Positions 1 to 6,767 are shown, numbered from the stretch's first letter. The stretch: DNA of 11,032 bases from Chloroflexota bacterium (GCA_021796315.1 JAJYOH010000149.1:1-11032), one strand, 5' to 3'. Notes: generated by a model not told the origin, from the sequence alone. Translations and numbers: made by a program.

Positions 1-572
1 TCAAAGGCATCGTCGTAGGTTCCATCCACCAGAATGACTTTCGCGCCGAAGATCAGCAGCTGCGCCACTTTGGCAGGCGGCGCGGACTTGGGTGCGAAGA
101 TGATGGCCTTCTGCCCGACCGCGGCGGACATGCACGCCAGCGCCGCGCCCGCGTTGCCGGTTGAGGCAGTCACAACGATTTCGGCCTTGATCTCCTGCGC
201 ACGCGCCACGACAATCGCTGAAGCGCGATCCTTGAACGAAGCTGATGGGTTGCGGGACTCATCCTTGAGCCACAGATGTTTCAGCCCGAGTTTTTCCGCC
301 AGGCGCGGCAATTTGAATACGGGAGTCCAGCCTGCCATGTGGAGAGGCGTCGCTTCACCTTTTGGCGTACTGACTGGCAGGAGAGGTTCGTAACGCCAGA
401 GCGAAAAGTCGCGGCGGCTGGTGATATCTTCGGGCTGGAATTTTTTCTTGATGGCCAGGTAATCAAGCTCGATATCCAGATTGCCACCATCTTTCGGACA
501 GGTGTACTTGACCTGTCCGGGCAGGTATTCGGTCCCGCACAACGAACAGCGATAGCCAGTGAATTTAGTCAT
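1..572 (-). CDS. thrC: Threonine synthase, N-terminal part (runs off the window edge)
   Basis: PLP-dependent enzyme of the last step of threonine synthesis, converting O-phosphohomoserine to threonine in the cytoplasm. The first 190 residues are present; the 3' end lies beyond base 1. The protein opens with a zinc-ribbon-like segment (C9, C12, C25) typical of one threonine synthase branch, followed by a fold-type II PLP domain. The motif NPSASFKD places the PLP lysine at K114, and ASTGNAG (136-142) is the substrate/phosphate loop. D28 sits where the fourth ribbon cysteine is usual (CPKDGG instead of CPxCGG). The ATG at 572 has no good Shine-Dalgarno sequence, but it overlaps the end of mntA by 8 nt, so translation is probably coupled. 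Another PLP fold-type II enzyme such as cysteate synthase is possible but less likely. Confidence 0.88.
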   Translation of the reverse strand, partial: MTKFTGYRCSLCGTEYLPGQVKYTCPKDGGNLDIELDYLAIKKKFQPEDITSRRDFSLWRYEPLLPVSTPKGEATPLHMAGWTPVFKLPRLAEKLGLKHLWLKDESRNPSASFKDRASAIVVARAQEIKAEIVVTASTGNAGAALACMSAAVGQKAIIFAPKSAPPAKVAQLLIFGAKVILVDGTYDDAF

Positions 573-906
573 AGTTTGATTCTGCCGTGCTCAACTTTTC
601 GACGCGCCGCTTCTGAATAACTTCGAACCCGTTTCCTTCGATTATCTTCCTGAATTCAGGTGAAATGACATTCCAATCCAATATATCCACGCGATAAGGC
701 AGTATCGATTCTTCAAAGGTCTCTTTTATCTTAGCGATTCGATTCACAGGAAGCCTGTCATTTCCCACGAGAACAATGTCGAGGTCGGAATATTTTTTTG
801 CCTTATTGGCATACCGCGAACCGAACACGCGCACATCGCAATCGGGCGCATGCTGTTTGAGAATATCCAACACAATTTGCAGATGCACGGGGGAAACGTC
901 AATCAT
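565..906 (-). CDS. mntA: MNT-domain nucleotidyltransferase antitoxin (MntA-like)
   Basis: Minimal nucleotidyltransferase of 113 residues. The DNA polymerase beta-type signature GSX10DXD is complete: G29-S30, ten residues, then D41 and D43. A third acidic residue, D74 (YRVDILDW), can complete the metal site. In the characterised HEPN/MNT pair, MntA neutralises HepT by adding AMP groups to a tyrosine beside the HEPN catalytic motif. The intact triad here suggests the same enzymatic mechanism. The gene starts inside the end of hepT (8-nt overlap), and its stop codon overlaps the thrC start by 8 nt. The order toxin then antitoxin is usual for this family. The function is inferred from motifs and the partner gene. 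Confidence 0.87.
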   Translation of the reverse strand: MIDVSPVHLQIVLDILKQHAPDCDVRVFGSRYANKAKKYSDLDIVLVGNDRLPVNRIAKIKETFEESILPYRVDILDWNVISPEFRKIIEGNGFEVIQKRRVEKLSTAESNYD

Positions 907-1321
907 TGCGAGCTTCGAGCCTCTGCAGAAAATCCTTCGCTACGGGCAAAAAAGAGACCGCCGCCTGAAAAGCCGTCTTGGCATTGTTTTCGCTGTATGT
1001 ATGGGAGGTGAGATTGCGCGAAATGTGATATTCCATCCATTCGTCCACATCCGCGATCAAACGATTTTCCGCGCTCAAACGATACAACTCGCGGCGCGTT
1101 ACGCCATCTGCGGTATCCGCGCCAATATTGACTTCAAGCCAGCGCTTCATAAACTTCCAACACTGTTCATAAGCCACTTCAAAGTTTTGAATAACTCCCG
1201 ACTTCACAGTTTCGATATCGTCGGAAGTAAGCGACGTATTCTGTGAAAGCGAATGATATGAATGAATGGCTTTTTCCAGGGCGCGCAATGCATCTTTAAG
1301 ACTGGTAAGATCGAGTTTCAT
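899..1321 (-). CDS. hepT: HEPN-domain toxin (HepT / HI0074-like nucleotidyltransferase partner)
   Basis: All-helical protein of about 140 residues resembling the HI0074 'nucleotidyltransferase substrate-binding' family, now understood as HEPN ribonuclease toxins. The segment RNLTSHTY contains the complete RX4HXY motif (R102, H107, Y109, counted from the ATG at 1321). R and H form the RNase site, and the tyrosine is the residue AMPylated by MntA in characterised systems. Two ATGs are adjacent (1324 and 1321). The GGAG at 1330-1327 is only 2 nt from the first but 5 nt from the second, so 1321 is preferred. It lies directly upstream of mntA with an 8-nt overlap. No convincing sigma-70 promoter is visible in the ~100 bp before it. 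Confidence 0.85.
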   Translation of the reverse strand: MKLDLTSLKDALRALEKAIHSYHSLSQNTSLTSDDIETVKSGVIQNFEVAYEQCWKFMKRWLEVNIGADTADGVTRRELYRLSAENRLIADVDEWMEYHISRNLTSHTYSENNAKTAFQAAVSFLPVAKDFLQRLEARND

Positions 1322-1326
1322 CATTT

Positions 1327-1330
1327 CTCC
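1327..1330 (-). promoter_or_regulatory. Ribosome binding site of hepT
   Basis: GGAG on the minus strand (ctcc on the plus strand), followed by AA and then two ATG codons in tandem. Spacing favours the second ATG (5 nt) over the first (2 nt). Confidence 0.6.
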
Positions 1331-1388
1331 GAAATTCAGTTATGGGTCTATTTAACCACAAATACGGCAGACCCGACATATTGAATAA

Positions 1389-1418
1389 GGACTCTCAGGC
1401 TTGAAACCTTGAGAGTCC
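1389..1418 (-). terminator. Hairpin terminator after the large xdh gene
   Basis: Inverted repeat 8 nt past the TAA of the Fe-S/Mo subunit gene. A 9-bp stem (GGACTCTCA / TGAGAGTCC) extends by two more pairs across a one-base bulge. On the minus transcript it is preceded by an A-run and followed by only a weak T-rich stretch (TTATTCAATAT). On the plus strand it is followed by TTTTTA and a T-rich tail, but no plus-strand gene would use it. It probably ends or attenuates the transporter/xdh transcript before hepT. Confidence 0.6.
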
Positions 1419-1426
1419 TTTTTACA

Positions 1427-4318
1427 TTATTTTTCGTTTCTTTCCCACAATTCCCTGGCGATCTGTTCCTGATCCACAGGCAGCGAATCAAAGCGCACGC
1501 CGACCGCGTTATAGATCGCGTTCGTGATGGCTGGCGTGGTGGGAATACTGCAAATCTCGCCGACGCCTTTCGCGCCGTACGGTCCAGCTTCAACGGGATG
1601 CTCGACAATGATGGATGTAATTTCCGGCCTGAGCATAATTCCCGGCACGCGATAGCGCGCAAGACGATCGGTAATCACATAACCATCTTCAACGATGAAT
1701 TCTTCGGTGAGACAGTTACCGAGTCCCATCATTACGCCGCCTTCGATCTGTCCACGCAAGCCAAGCGGATTGACAGCCATGCCCACGTCATTGGCAGAGA
1801 TGACTTTCAACACGCGAACTTCACCCGTCAGTTTGTTGACTTCCACTTCGGCGGCTTGCACGCCATAAGAAAAAGCAAAGTGCATATCGCCGCCTTCGCC
1901 AAGCGGTTTCGTCTTCGGCGCTTCGTATTCATAGAGAGCACGCGGTTGTTGCCCTGTTGCTTTCATTTCTTTGGCAACTTCGGCATAGGTCATCGAATGT
2001 CCGTTGACGTGGACAATGCCATTTTCAAATTTAATTTGCTCAGGGCGCACATCATATTTTTCGGCCATTGAGGCAGTGATCGCTTCGCGCAGAGTCTTGG
2101 CCGCATAACGTGAAGCATTGCCCGTGACGAACGTTTGACGTGAAGCCGTCGTCGGGCCGCCGTTGGGAGTCAGGTCAGTGTCCATTACCAATACATGCAC
2201 TTGTGACGGCGACACAGACATTTCTTCGGCGACGATGGTTTGCATCACGGTGACGAGTCCCTGCCCCATTTCGGCGGACGAACTTCGCACTTCAAATTTT
2301 CCATTGTCGTAAAGTTCAACTTCCGCGTTGGATATATCGGGCGCGCCGCCGAGTCCCGTGTTTTTGTAAGCCGCGGCAAAGCCCCAGGCGCGCACCCTCA
2401 TCCCCGGCCCTTCCCCCAAAGGGGGAAGAGAGTCCCCCTCTCCCTTCGGGAGAGGGGTTAGGGGTGAGGGAACAACTCTCGGCTTGAAAGGATGCGGGCT
2501 ATGCTTCCGCATTTCTGTATCCACGCGGTCAATACATTCCATCAAGCCAACCGACTCGCGCAATTCCTGTCCTGTGTTGGTGATGCTGCCAACGTGAAGC
2601 GAATTCATGCGGCGCAGTTCAATCGGATCGAGATTCAATTTTTCGGCGAGCATGTCCATCATCGACTCGACCGCAAAGGCAGACTGCGTAACGCCGAAAC
2701 CGCGGAACGCGCCCGCAGGCGGATTGTTAGTGTACATGGCGTAACAATCGGCGCGCACGTTGGGAATGTCGTATGGGCCAGCGGAGTGCGTGGTAGCACG
2801 CGTCATCACCTTTTCACCGAGCGACGCATACGCGCCCGTGTCGCCGTAGAGTTCGGTCTCAGCCGCAACGAGGCGGCCATTTTTCTTCGCGCCGATCTTG
2901 ACACGAATTTGTGTGGCGTGTCGCTTCGGATGCACGAGCAAACTTTCATGACGATCAAACAATAATTTCACGGGGCGCTGCGTCACGTTCGCAAGCATCG
3001 CAACGTGGATTTGTCCCATCACATCTTCCTTGCCACCGAAGCCGCCGCCCATCAATTGACCAACGATGCGGATGCGCTCCTGCGGCCAACCCATCACGCG
3101 CGCAACCTGCTCGCGATCCTGATACGGAATTTGCGAGCCGACATAAATTTCCATGCGACCATCGGGCAGCGGCACACCGATGCTGCATTCAGGTTCGATG
3201 AAAGCGTGGTCGGTGGTCGGCGTGTGGAAAGTGTGCTCCAAAATAATATCGGACTCCGCAAAACCTTTGTCCATGTCGCCTTTGCGAACCTTGATATGCT
3301 TGAGCAGATTTCCTTTTTCGTGGATTTGCGGGACGCCTTCCTGACGCGCCTGCACTGGATTCGTGATAACAGGCTGGAGGTCAAACTCCGCTTCGATCAA
3401 CGCCGACGCCTGCTCGGCGATCTCCTGAGTTTCCGCGGCAACAATGGCAAGTGCGTCGCCCACGTATCTGACGCGTTCGCCAACACCGATCATCACAGGC
3501 CAATCGTAGATAACCAGTCCATGATTGTGTTCGCCAGGAATATCATCCGCCGTTAAAACAGAAACGACGCCGGGCAAGGCTTTTGCTTTTGAAATATCCA
3601 GCTTCTTCAAAAATCCGTGCGGGATCATCGCTCGTCTAGCTTTTGCGTACAACATGCCATCGAAGACAAGGTCATCGGTGTAGATCGCAGCGCCTGTAAC
3701 CTTTTCAATCCCATCGGGTCGCAGGTGAGTATGTCCAACAGAATTATGCTGATGAATCGAATCGGGAATTTTCGGTTTCTTAACAGGCTCGCCTGTTCTC
3801 AGCGATTCTGCCGCGGCGAGAATGGCATTCTCGATCGCCGGATAACCAGCGCAACGGCAGAGCGTATCCTTGAGCGCGAAACGGATTTCATCACTGTCAG
3901 GATTCGGATTGCGTTTGAGCAACGCATAGGCCGTCATGATCTGGCCGGGGATGCAGAATCCGCACTGGACTGCGCCGTGTTCCACAAAGGCTTCCTGCAA
4001 CGGATGCAACTTACCCCCCTCGGCGCTGCGCGCCACTCCCCCCATTTTCTCCGAAAATGGGGGGAGACGGAGGGGGGAAGCGAGTCCTTCAATCGTCACA
4101 ATCGTCTTTCCATCCGCGCGCTCGGCAGGATAGATGCACGAGACCACAGGCTCACCATCCACCAGGACGGTGCACGCGCCGCATTCGGCTTCTTCACAGC
4201 CAATCTTTGTGCCGGTCAGGCGCAATCGCTCGCGGAGGAGAGTTGAAAGTGTTTCACCTGCAATTGCTTCGAGCGAATGTCGCTTGCTGTTAACTGTAAG
4301 GGTGATTTTGTTATTCAT
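1427..4318 (-). CDS. Xanthine dehydrogenase-type hydroxylase, fused 2Fe-2S + molybdopterin subunit
   Basis: Cytoplasmic molybdenum hydroxylase of 963 residues, likely oxidising hypoxanthine/xanthine. A plant-type 2Fe-2S module (C41, C46, C49, C61) is followed by a second 2Fe-2S module (CGFC at 119-122, CRC at 154-156). The Mo-cofactor domains run from about 195 to the end, with QLMGGGFGGKE (421-431), AFRGFG (537-542), EMGQG (683-687) and GAKGVGE (915-921). Aligned by eye with bovine XDH, Q421, E458, R507, F541 and E921 match Q767, E802, R880, F914 and E1261. That favours a purine substrate over aldehydes or CO. The FAD domain is a separate upstream gene. Residues 81-102 and 617-642 are extra peptides encoded by palindromic elements. 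The ATG at 4318 is chosen because MNNKITLTVN is a normal Fe-S domain start; a GTG at 4351 lies inside a repeat. The Shine-Dalgarno is weak (GAG). Confidence 0.9.
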   Translation of the reverse strand: MNNKITLTVNSKRHSLEAIAGETLSTLLRERLRLTGTKIGCEEAECGACTVLVDGEPVVSCIYPAERADGKTIVTIEGLASPLRLPPFSEKMGGVARSAEGGKLHPLQEAFVEHGAVQCGFCIPGQIMTAYALLKRNPNPDSDEIRFALKDTLCRCAGYPAIENAILAAAESLRTGEPVKKPKIPDSIHQHNSVGHTHLRPDGIEKVTGAAIYTDDLVFDGMLYAKARRAMIPHGFLKKLDISKAKALPGVVSVLTADDIPGEHNHGLVIYDWPVMIGVGERVRYVGDALAIVAAETQEIAEQASALIEAEFDLQPVITNPVQARQEGVPQIHEKGNLLKHIKVRKGDMDKGFAESDIILEHTFHTPTTDHAFIEPECSIGVPLPDGRMEIYVGSQIPYQDREQVARVMGWPQERIRIVGQLMGGGFGGKEDVMGQIHVAMLANVTQRPVKLLFDRHESLLVHPKRHATQIRVKIGAKKNGRLVAAETELYGDTGAYASLGEKVMTRATTHSAGPYDIPNVRADCYAMYTNNPPAGAFRGFGVTQSAFAVESMMDMLAEKLNLDPIELRRMNSLHVGSITNTGQELRESVGLMECIDRVDTEMRKHSPHPFKPRVVPSPLTPLPKGEGDSLPPLGEGPGMRVRAWGFAAAYKNTGLGGAPDISNAEVELYDNGKFEVRSSSAEMGQGLVTVMQTIVAEEMSVSPSQVHVLVMDTDLTPNGGPTTASRQTFVTGNASRYAAKTLREAITASMAEKYDVRPEQIKFENGIVHVNGHSMTYAEVAKEMKATGQQPRALYEYEAPKTKPLGEGGDMHFAFSYGVQAAEVEVNKLTGEVRVLKVISANDVGMAVNPLGLRGQIEGGVMMGLGNCLTEEFIVEDGYVITDRLARYRVPGIMLRPEITSIIVEHPVEAGPYGAKGVGEICSIPTTPAITNAIYNAVGVRFDSLPVDQEQIARELWERNEK
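2395..2470. repeat. In-frame palindromic element 1 (inside the Mo-domain coding region)
   Basis: GC-rich element of 76 bp. Outer arms at 2395-2405 and 2461-2470 pair (CCCTCA with TGAGGG, then CCCC with GGGG past a one-base bulge). They enclose two hairpins: 2410-2428 (8-bp stem, 3-nt loop) and 2435-2457 (10-bp perfect stem, 3-nt loop). On the minus strand it is open and encodes residues 617-642 of the large xdh subunit, beginning PSPLTPLPKGEG. From memory, similar CCCTCACCCC...CTCTCCC sequences are dispersed in many bacterial genomes. Confidence 0.8.
4014..4077. repeat. In-frame palindromic element 2 (inside the Fe-S coding region)
   Basis: Element of 64 bp with outer arms CCCCCCTC (4014-4021) and GAGGGGGG (4070-4077). 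They enclose a 5-bp hairpin (4022-4034) and a perfect 14-bp hairpin (4036-4066, 3-nt loop). On the minus strand it encodes residues 81-102 of the large xdh subunit, beginning SPLRLPPFSEKMGG. Relatives normally pass from TIEGLA to LHPLQ with only a few residues between. Confidence 0.8.
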
Positions 4319-4337
4319 AGGTTTTCTCAAAAGGTTT

Positions 4338-4363
4338 AACCACGGAGACACTGAGACACGGAG
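4338..4363 (+). repeat. Left inverted repeat of the GxxExxY cassette
   Basis: Reads AACCACGGAGACAC followed by TGAGACACGGAG on the plus strand. It matches the reverse complement of 4814-4839 at 23 of 26 positions. Internally it is built on an 8-bp period, NGAGACAC. It ends 20 bp upstream of the large xdh subunit start. Confidence 0.75.
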
Positions 4364-4371
4364 TTTTTTGT

Positions 4372-4788
4372 TTAAAGAACTCGACGATAAATTCCATTTT
4401 TCAAAACGGGGATATTGAAGTTAATCAACAGACCAACATGAATCTTTGCAAGCTTTAAGTATGTTAGCAACTGGGCTTCATGAACTGGCAATACTTGCTC
4501 AACGGCCTTTAGCTCAACGATGACACGTTTATCAAAAACAAAATCAATCCGATAACCACCATCAAGATCAATTCCTTTGTAATTAAGCTTCAAGGATACT
4601 TGTTCTTCAAAAGGGATCCCGTGAAGTCTGCTTTCCTGAGCAAGACATAATTGATAAGCCGACTCAAGCAATCCCGGCCCCAAGGCTCTATGAACCTCGA
4701 TTGCTGCGCCGATGATTTTGTCAGTTAGATCTTTTTCCAGCAGAGGAACAATATTTTTGTTTTGTACCACAGGAATATTACGTTGCAT
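4372..4788 (-). CDS. GxxExxY protein, predicted PD-(D/E)XK-type nuclease
   Basis: A 138-residue protein of the GxxExxY family. The name motif is G39-LL-E42-SA-Y45 (GPGLLESAY). A core like that of PD-(D/E)XK nucleases follows: D82 in YRIDF, then E92 and K94 in VIVELKAVE, and a Q106-x3-Y110 motif (QLLTYLK). Nuclease activity is inferred from this motif set; the family's biological role is not settled to my knowledge. The ATG at 4788 has a good Shine-Dalgarno sequence (TAAGGA at 4800-4795, 6 nt from the start when counted after AAGGA). It sits between inverted repeats and interrupts the pair of xdh subunit genes, whose products it has no obvious link to. It is probably a selfish or accessory passenger rather than part of purine metabolism. 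Confidence 0.82.
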   Translation of the reverse strand: MQRNIPVVQNKNIVPLLEKDLTDKIIGAAIEVHRALGPGLLESAYQLCLAQESRLHGIPFEEQVSLKLNYKGIDLDGGYRIDFVFDKRVIVELKAVEQVLPVHEAQLLTYLKLAKIHVGLLINFNIPVLKNGIYRRVL

Positions 4789-4813
4789 CGATCATCCTTA
4801 CGAAAAAGAGAAT

Positions 4814-4839
4814 CTCAGTGTCTCGGTGTCTCAGTGGTT
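4814..4839 (-). repeat. Right inverted repeat of the GxxExxY cassette
   Basis: On the minus strand it reads AACCACTGAGACAC followed by CGAGACACTGAG, with the same 8-bp period as the left copy. Its AAC CAC TGA are the last two codons and the stop of the FAD subunit gene. Confidence 0.75.
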
Positions 4840-5712
4840 TTCTTTTGCTCTTAACCACGCAGTATTCAACACATCCCTGAACAACCCACCGACAATATGC
4901 CGACGATAGTCCGCGCCGGCGCGTCGGACGCTGGTGCGGAATTGGGCTTGGGCAAGCAGTGCTTCAAGCGCGGATTCAAATGCTGTGCCGTTGAGGGATT
5001 GCCCGCACAAAGTGTCTTCGGCTTGCGCGGCGCGGAAGGGAGTCGCGCCGCCGGGACCGACCGCGATATGAATATCTTTGATGATGGCATTCTCGCGTTC
5101 GAGCCAGACGGCGCAGTTTAAAATTGGAAGAGCCACACCCTGCGGTCGCATGATGCGTTTGAAGCAGGATGCCTGATTATTTTTCTTCAATGGCAGATAA
5201 AAACCAACCAGTAATTCTTCGCCATGCTTGAGCGCGGATTTTCCCGGTCCGAGAAATAATTCTTTGAAAGAAATTCGATGAGTTCCTGAAATGCCAGAAA
5301 TTTCGGCTTGCGCATTCAACGCCAATAATGCGATCGTCCCATCAGCGGCGGGAAGCGCGTGCGCTACATTTCCGCCGAGTGTGGCGACGTTGCGAACCTG
5401 TGGGCCCGCGATCAAGTTGCAGGCTTCGGTCAAGGCTTGGACGTGTTGACCAGTTAGCGGGTCCGAAACGATGCGGTTGACAGGGACCGCCGCGCCGACA
5501 AAAAGCGAGTCGTCCTGAATTTCCAATGCAAGCAGTTCTTTAATTTCAGTTACGTCAATCAGAGTTTGGACTGGGGAATGTCGGCCTTGTTCCAAATCCA
5601 ATAATAGATCTGTCCCGCCTGCAATCGGCGCAAGCGGACGCGGCGCATGAGCAAGCGCGTCCATTGCTTCGGTTAAAGTTTTTGGCCGAAAGTAATTTTG
5701 CCAAAGGTTCAT
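4831..5712 (-). CDS. Xanthine dehydrogenase FAD-binding subunit (CoxM/XdhB-like)
   Basis: A 293-residue FAD subunit that takes electrons from the 2Fe-2S clusters of the large subunit and passes them to NAD+ or another acceptor. Both family FAD motifs are visible: AGGTDLLLD (31-39) and ATLGGNVAHALPAAD (110-124). A CoxM-type C-terminal domain follows, ending in the usual YRRHIVGGLFRDVL segment. The length is normal. The ATG at 5712 has AAGGA 8 nt upstream (5725-5721). It is followed not by the large subunit directly but by the GxxExxY cassette. The final residues Asn-His and the TGA come from the cassette's inverted repeat, so the original C-terminus was probably slightly different. A gap of 101 bp separates it from the upstream permease gene. 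Confidence 0.92.
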   Translation of the reverse strand: MNLWQNYFRPKTLTEAMDALAHAPRPLAPIAGGTDLLLDLEQGRHSPVQTLIDVTEIKELLALEIQDDSLFVGAAVPVNRIVSDPLTGQHVQALTEACNLIAGPQVRNVATLGGNVAHALPAADGTIALLALNAQAEISGISGTHRISFKELFLGPGKSALKHGEELLVGFYLPLKKNNQASCFKRIMRPQGVALPILNCAVWLERENAIIKDIHIAVGPGGATPFRAAQAEDTLCGQSLNGTAFESALEALLAQAQFRTSVRRAGADYRRHIVGGLFRDVLNTAWLRAKENH

Positions 5713-5813
5713 TGGTGGCGTCCTTTTCTAACGGCGGCACTTTTCGATGGGTTTGCCCAACGCCGCTGACTGCGAAGCGCATCAGCGACCACCGAACCGA
5801 TGGATTTTTATTT
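5713..5813 (-). other. Intergenic gap with two small hairpins between permease and FAD subunit
   Basis: The only sizeable gap between the transporter and xdh genes. On the minus strand, two hairpins follow the permease stop: 5803-5789 (six pairs including one wobble, 3-nt loop) and 5786-5765 (nine pairs with one bulge, 3-nt loop). Neither has a T-run, so they look like processing or attenuation structures rather than full terminators. No clear promoter is visible. Confidence 0.35.
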
Positions 5814-6767
5814 TTACACGCCGCGTTCACCGCGCACGTACGGGGTGCCCAACGCGGCAGGCGCGCCGAGTCGCTTGCGCATGGCTTCGCGCGAACCAAG
5901 GATCAAAATAAAGATGGTTGCAAGATACGGCAACATATCCATGAAGCGGCCAAGCTGCGGATTGTTGGCGGTGGAGATCAAAGGCAAGGCCGGGTTTTGC
6001 AGATCGAGCGGCAGGCGTCGAAGCAGACCGAAAAAATACGAAACCCACAGCCCCCGAAGCGGATCCCACGAAGCAAAGATCACCAGGCCGACAGCGATCC
6101 AGCCCAAGCCTGAAGTTTTTCCATCCACCCAGCCCGGGTCGGCCACAAGGCTCATCGCCGCGCCGCCCAATCCGCTCATCAGGCCGCCGAAGACGACATA
6201 CATGTAGCGCGTGCGATAAATATTGATGCCCAGTGAGTCTGCGGCGGATGGATACTCGCCCACCGAGCGCAGGTTGAGTCCGGGGCGAGTTCGATTCAGG
6301 TAATACCAAATCGCTGGCGCGAGCATCAATCCGATCAGGACCATGATCACTTGTTGAAGCTCGATACGATCAAGAAGAGGGACAGTTATGGGCATCGGCT
6401 GTGGAACGGCCTTGCCCACGTATGGCGCGCCGAGAATGCTCGAAAGCCCCGTGCCGAGAAAGGTCACCGCCAGGCCGCTGACCACTTGATCGGCTCTTAA
6501 GCTAACAGTGATATACGCATGCAGAAGAGCCAGCAGGCCGCCGAAGACCATACCGACCAGAAGTCCGAGGAAAGTGTTTCCGGTATGAAACCAGACTGCG
6601 AAGCCGCCCATTGCTCCCACCAGCATCATGCCTTCAATTCCAAGATTCATCACACCGGCGCGTTCAGAAAGAATCTCCCCAAGCGTTGCAAACAACAAGG
6701 GCGTCCCGCTGACTAAAGAGCCGAATATAATCGTCGCCGCGAGGGCGATCAAAGCATCAGTTGACAT
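5814..6767 (-). CDS. BMP-type nucleoside ABC transporter, permease 2 (NupQ/YufQ-like)
   Basis: A 317-residue inner-membrane permease of the branched-chain/BMP-type ABC family. It is strongly hydrophobic with about eight to ten membrane segments. The hallmark ERAGVMNLGIEGMML lies at about 35-49, and LRADQVVSGLAVTFLGTGLS at about 90-109 is the second conserved loop of the family. The ATG at 6767 is chosen over an upstream one at 6860 for three reasons: MSTDALIALAATIIFG is the normal start, GGAG lies 7 nt upstream (6778-6775), and the earlier extension is polar and inside the preceding gene. It overlaps permease 1 by 11 nt. It should pair with permease 1 to form the channel for nucleosides or related purines. 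Exact substrate not provable from sequence. Confidence 0.9.
   Translation of the reverse strand: MSTDALIALAATIIFGSLVSGTPLLFATLGEILSERAGVMNLGIEGMMLVGAMGGFAVWFHTGNTFLGLLVGMVFGGLLALLHAYITVSLRADQVVSGLAVTFLGTGLSSILGAPYVGKAVPQPMPITVPLLDRIELQQVIMVLIGLMLAPAIWYYLNRTRPGLNLRSVGEYPSAADSLGINIYRTRYMYVVFGGLMSGLGGAAMSLVADPGWVDGKTSGLGWIAVGLVIFASWDPLRGLWVSYFFGLLRRLPLDLQNPALPLISTANNPQLGRFMDMLPYLATIFILILGSREAMRKRLGAPAALGTPYVRGERGV

Larger units (their letters stand above)
4338..4839. mobile_element. Candidate non-autonomous cassette: GxxExxY gene between inverted repeats
   Basis: A 502-bp segment lies between the FAD and Fe-S/Mo subunit genes. It is bounded by 26-bp imperfect inverted repeats (4338-4363 and 4814-4839) that both start AACCAC and point inward. 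It holds one gene, a predicted PD-(D/E)XK-like GxxExxY protein, and no transposase. Subunit genes of one enzyme are normally adjacent or overlapping, so this looks like an insertion. No clear target-site duplication was found, so the mobility mechanism is unknown. Confidence 0.5.

Noticed and set aside
1352..1359. TTAACCAC downstream of the xdh gene as a third copy of the cassette repeat
   Set aside because: Only eight bases match and the GAGACAC period is absent, so it may be chance. The similar bases at 4852-4859 are likewise inside coding sequence.
2395..2470. Intrinsic terminator within the xdh gene
   Set aside because: The hairpins have no following T-run and lie in an uninterrupted coding frame.
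2240..4246. Long plus-strand open frames across the large xdh gene
   Set aside because: They are antisense shadows of a strongly recognisable minus-strand protein and show no family motifs or ribosome sites.
4319..4351. GTG start at 4351 adding 11 residues to the large xdh subunit
   Set aside because: The GTG lies inside the left inverted repeat. The added residues are not family-like, and the ATG at 4318 gives the normal Fe-S domain N-terminus.
4338..4839. Target-site duplication around the GxxExxY cassette
   Set aside because: Sequences just outside the repeats share only short T-rich bits; no convincing direct repeat could be established by eye.
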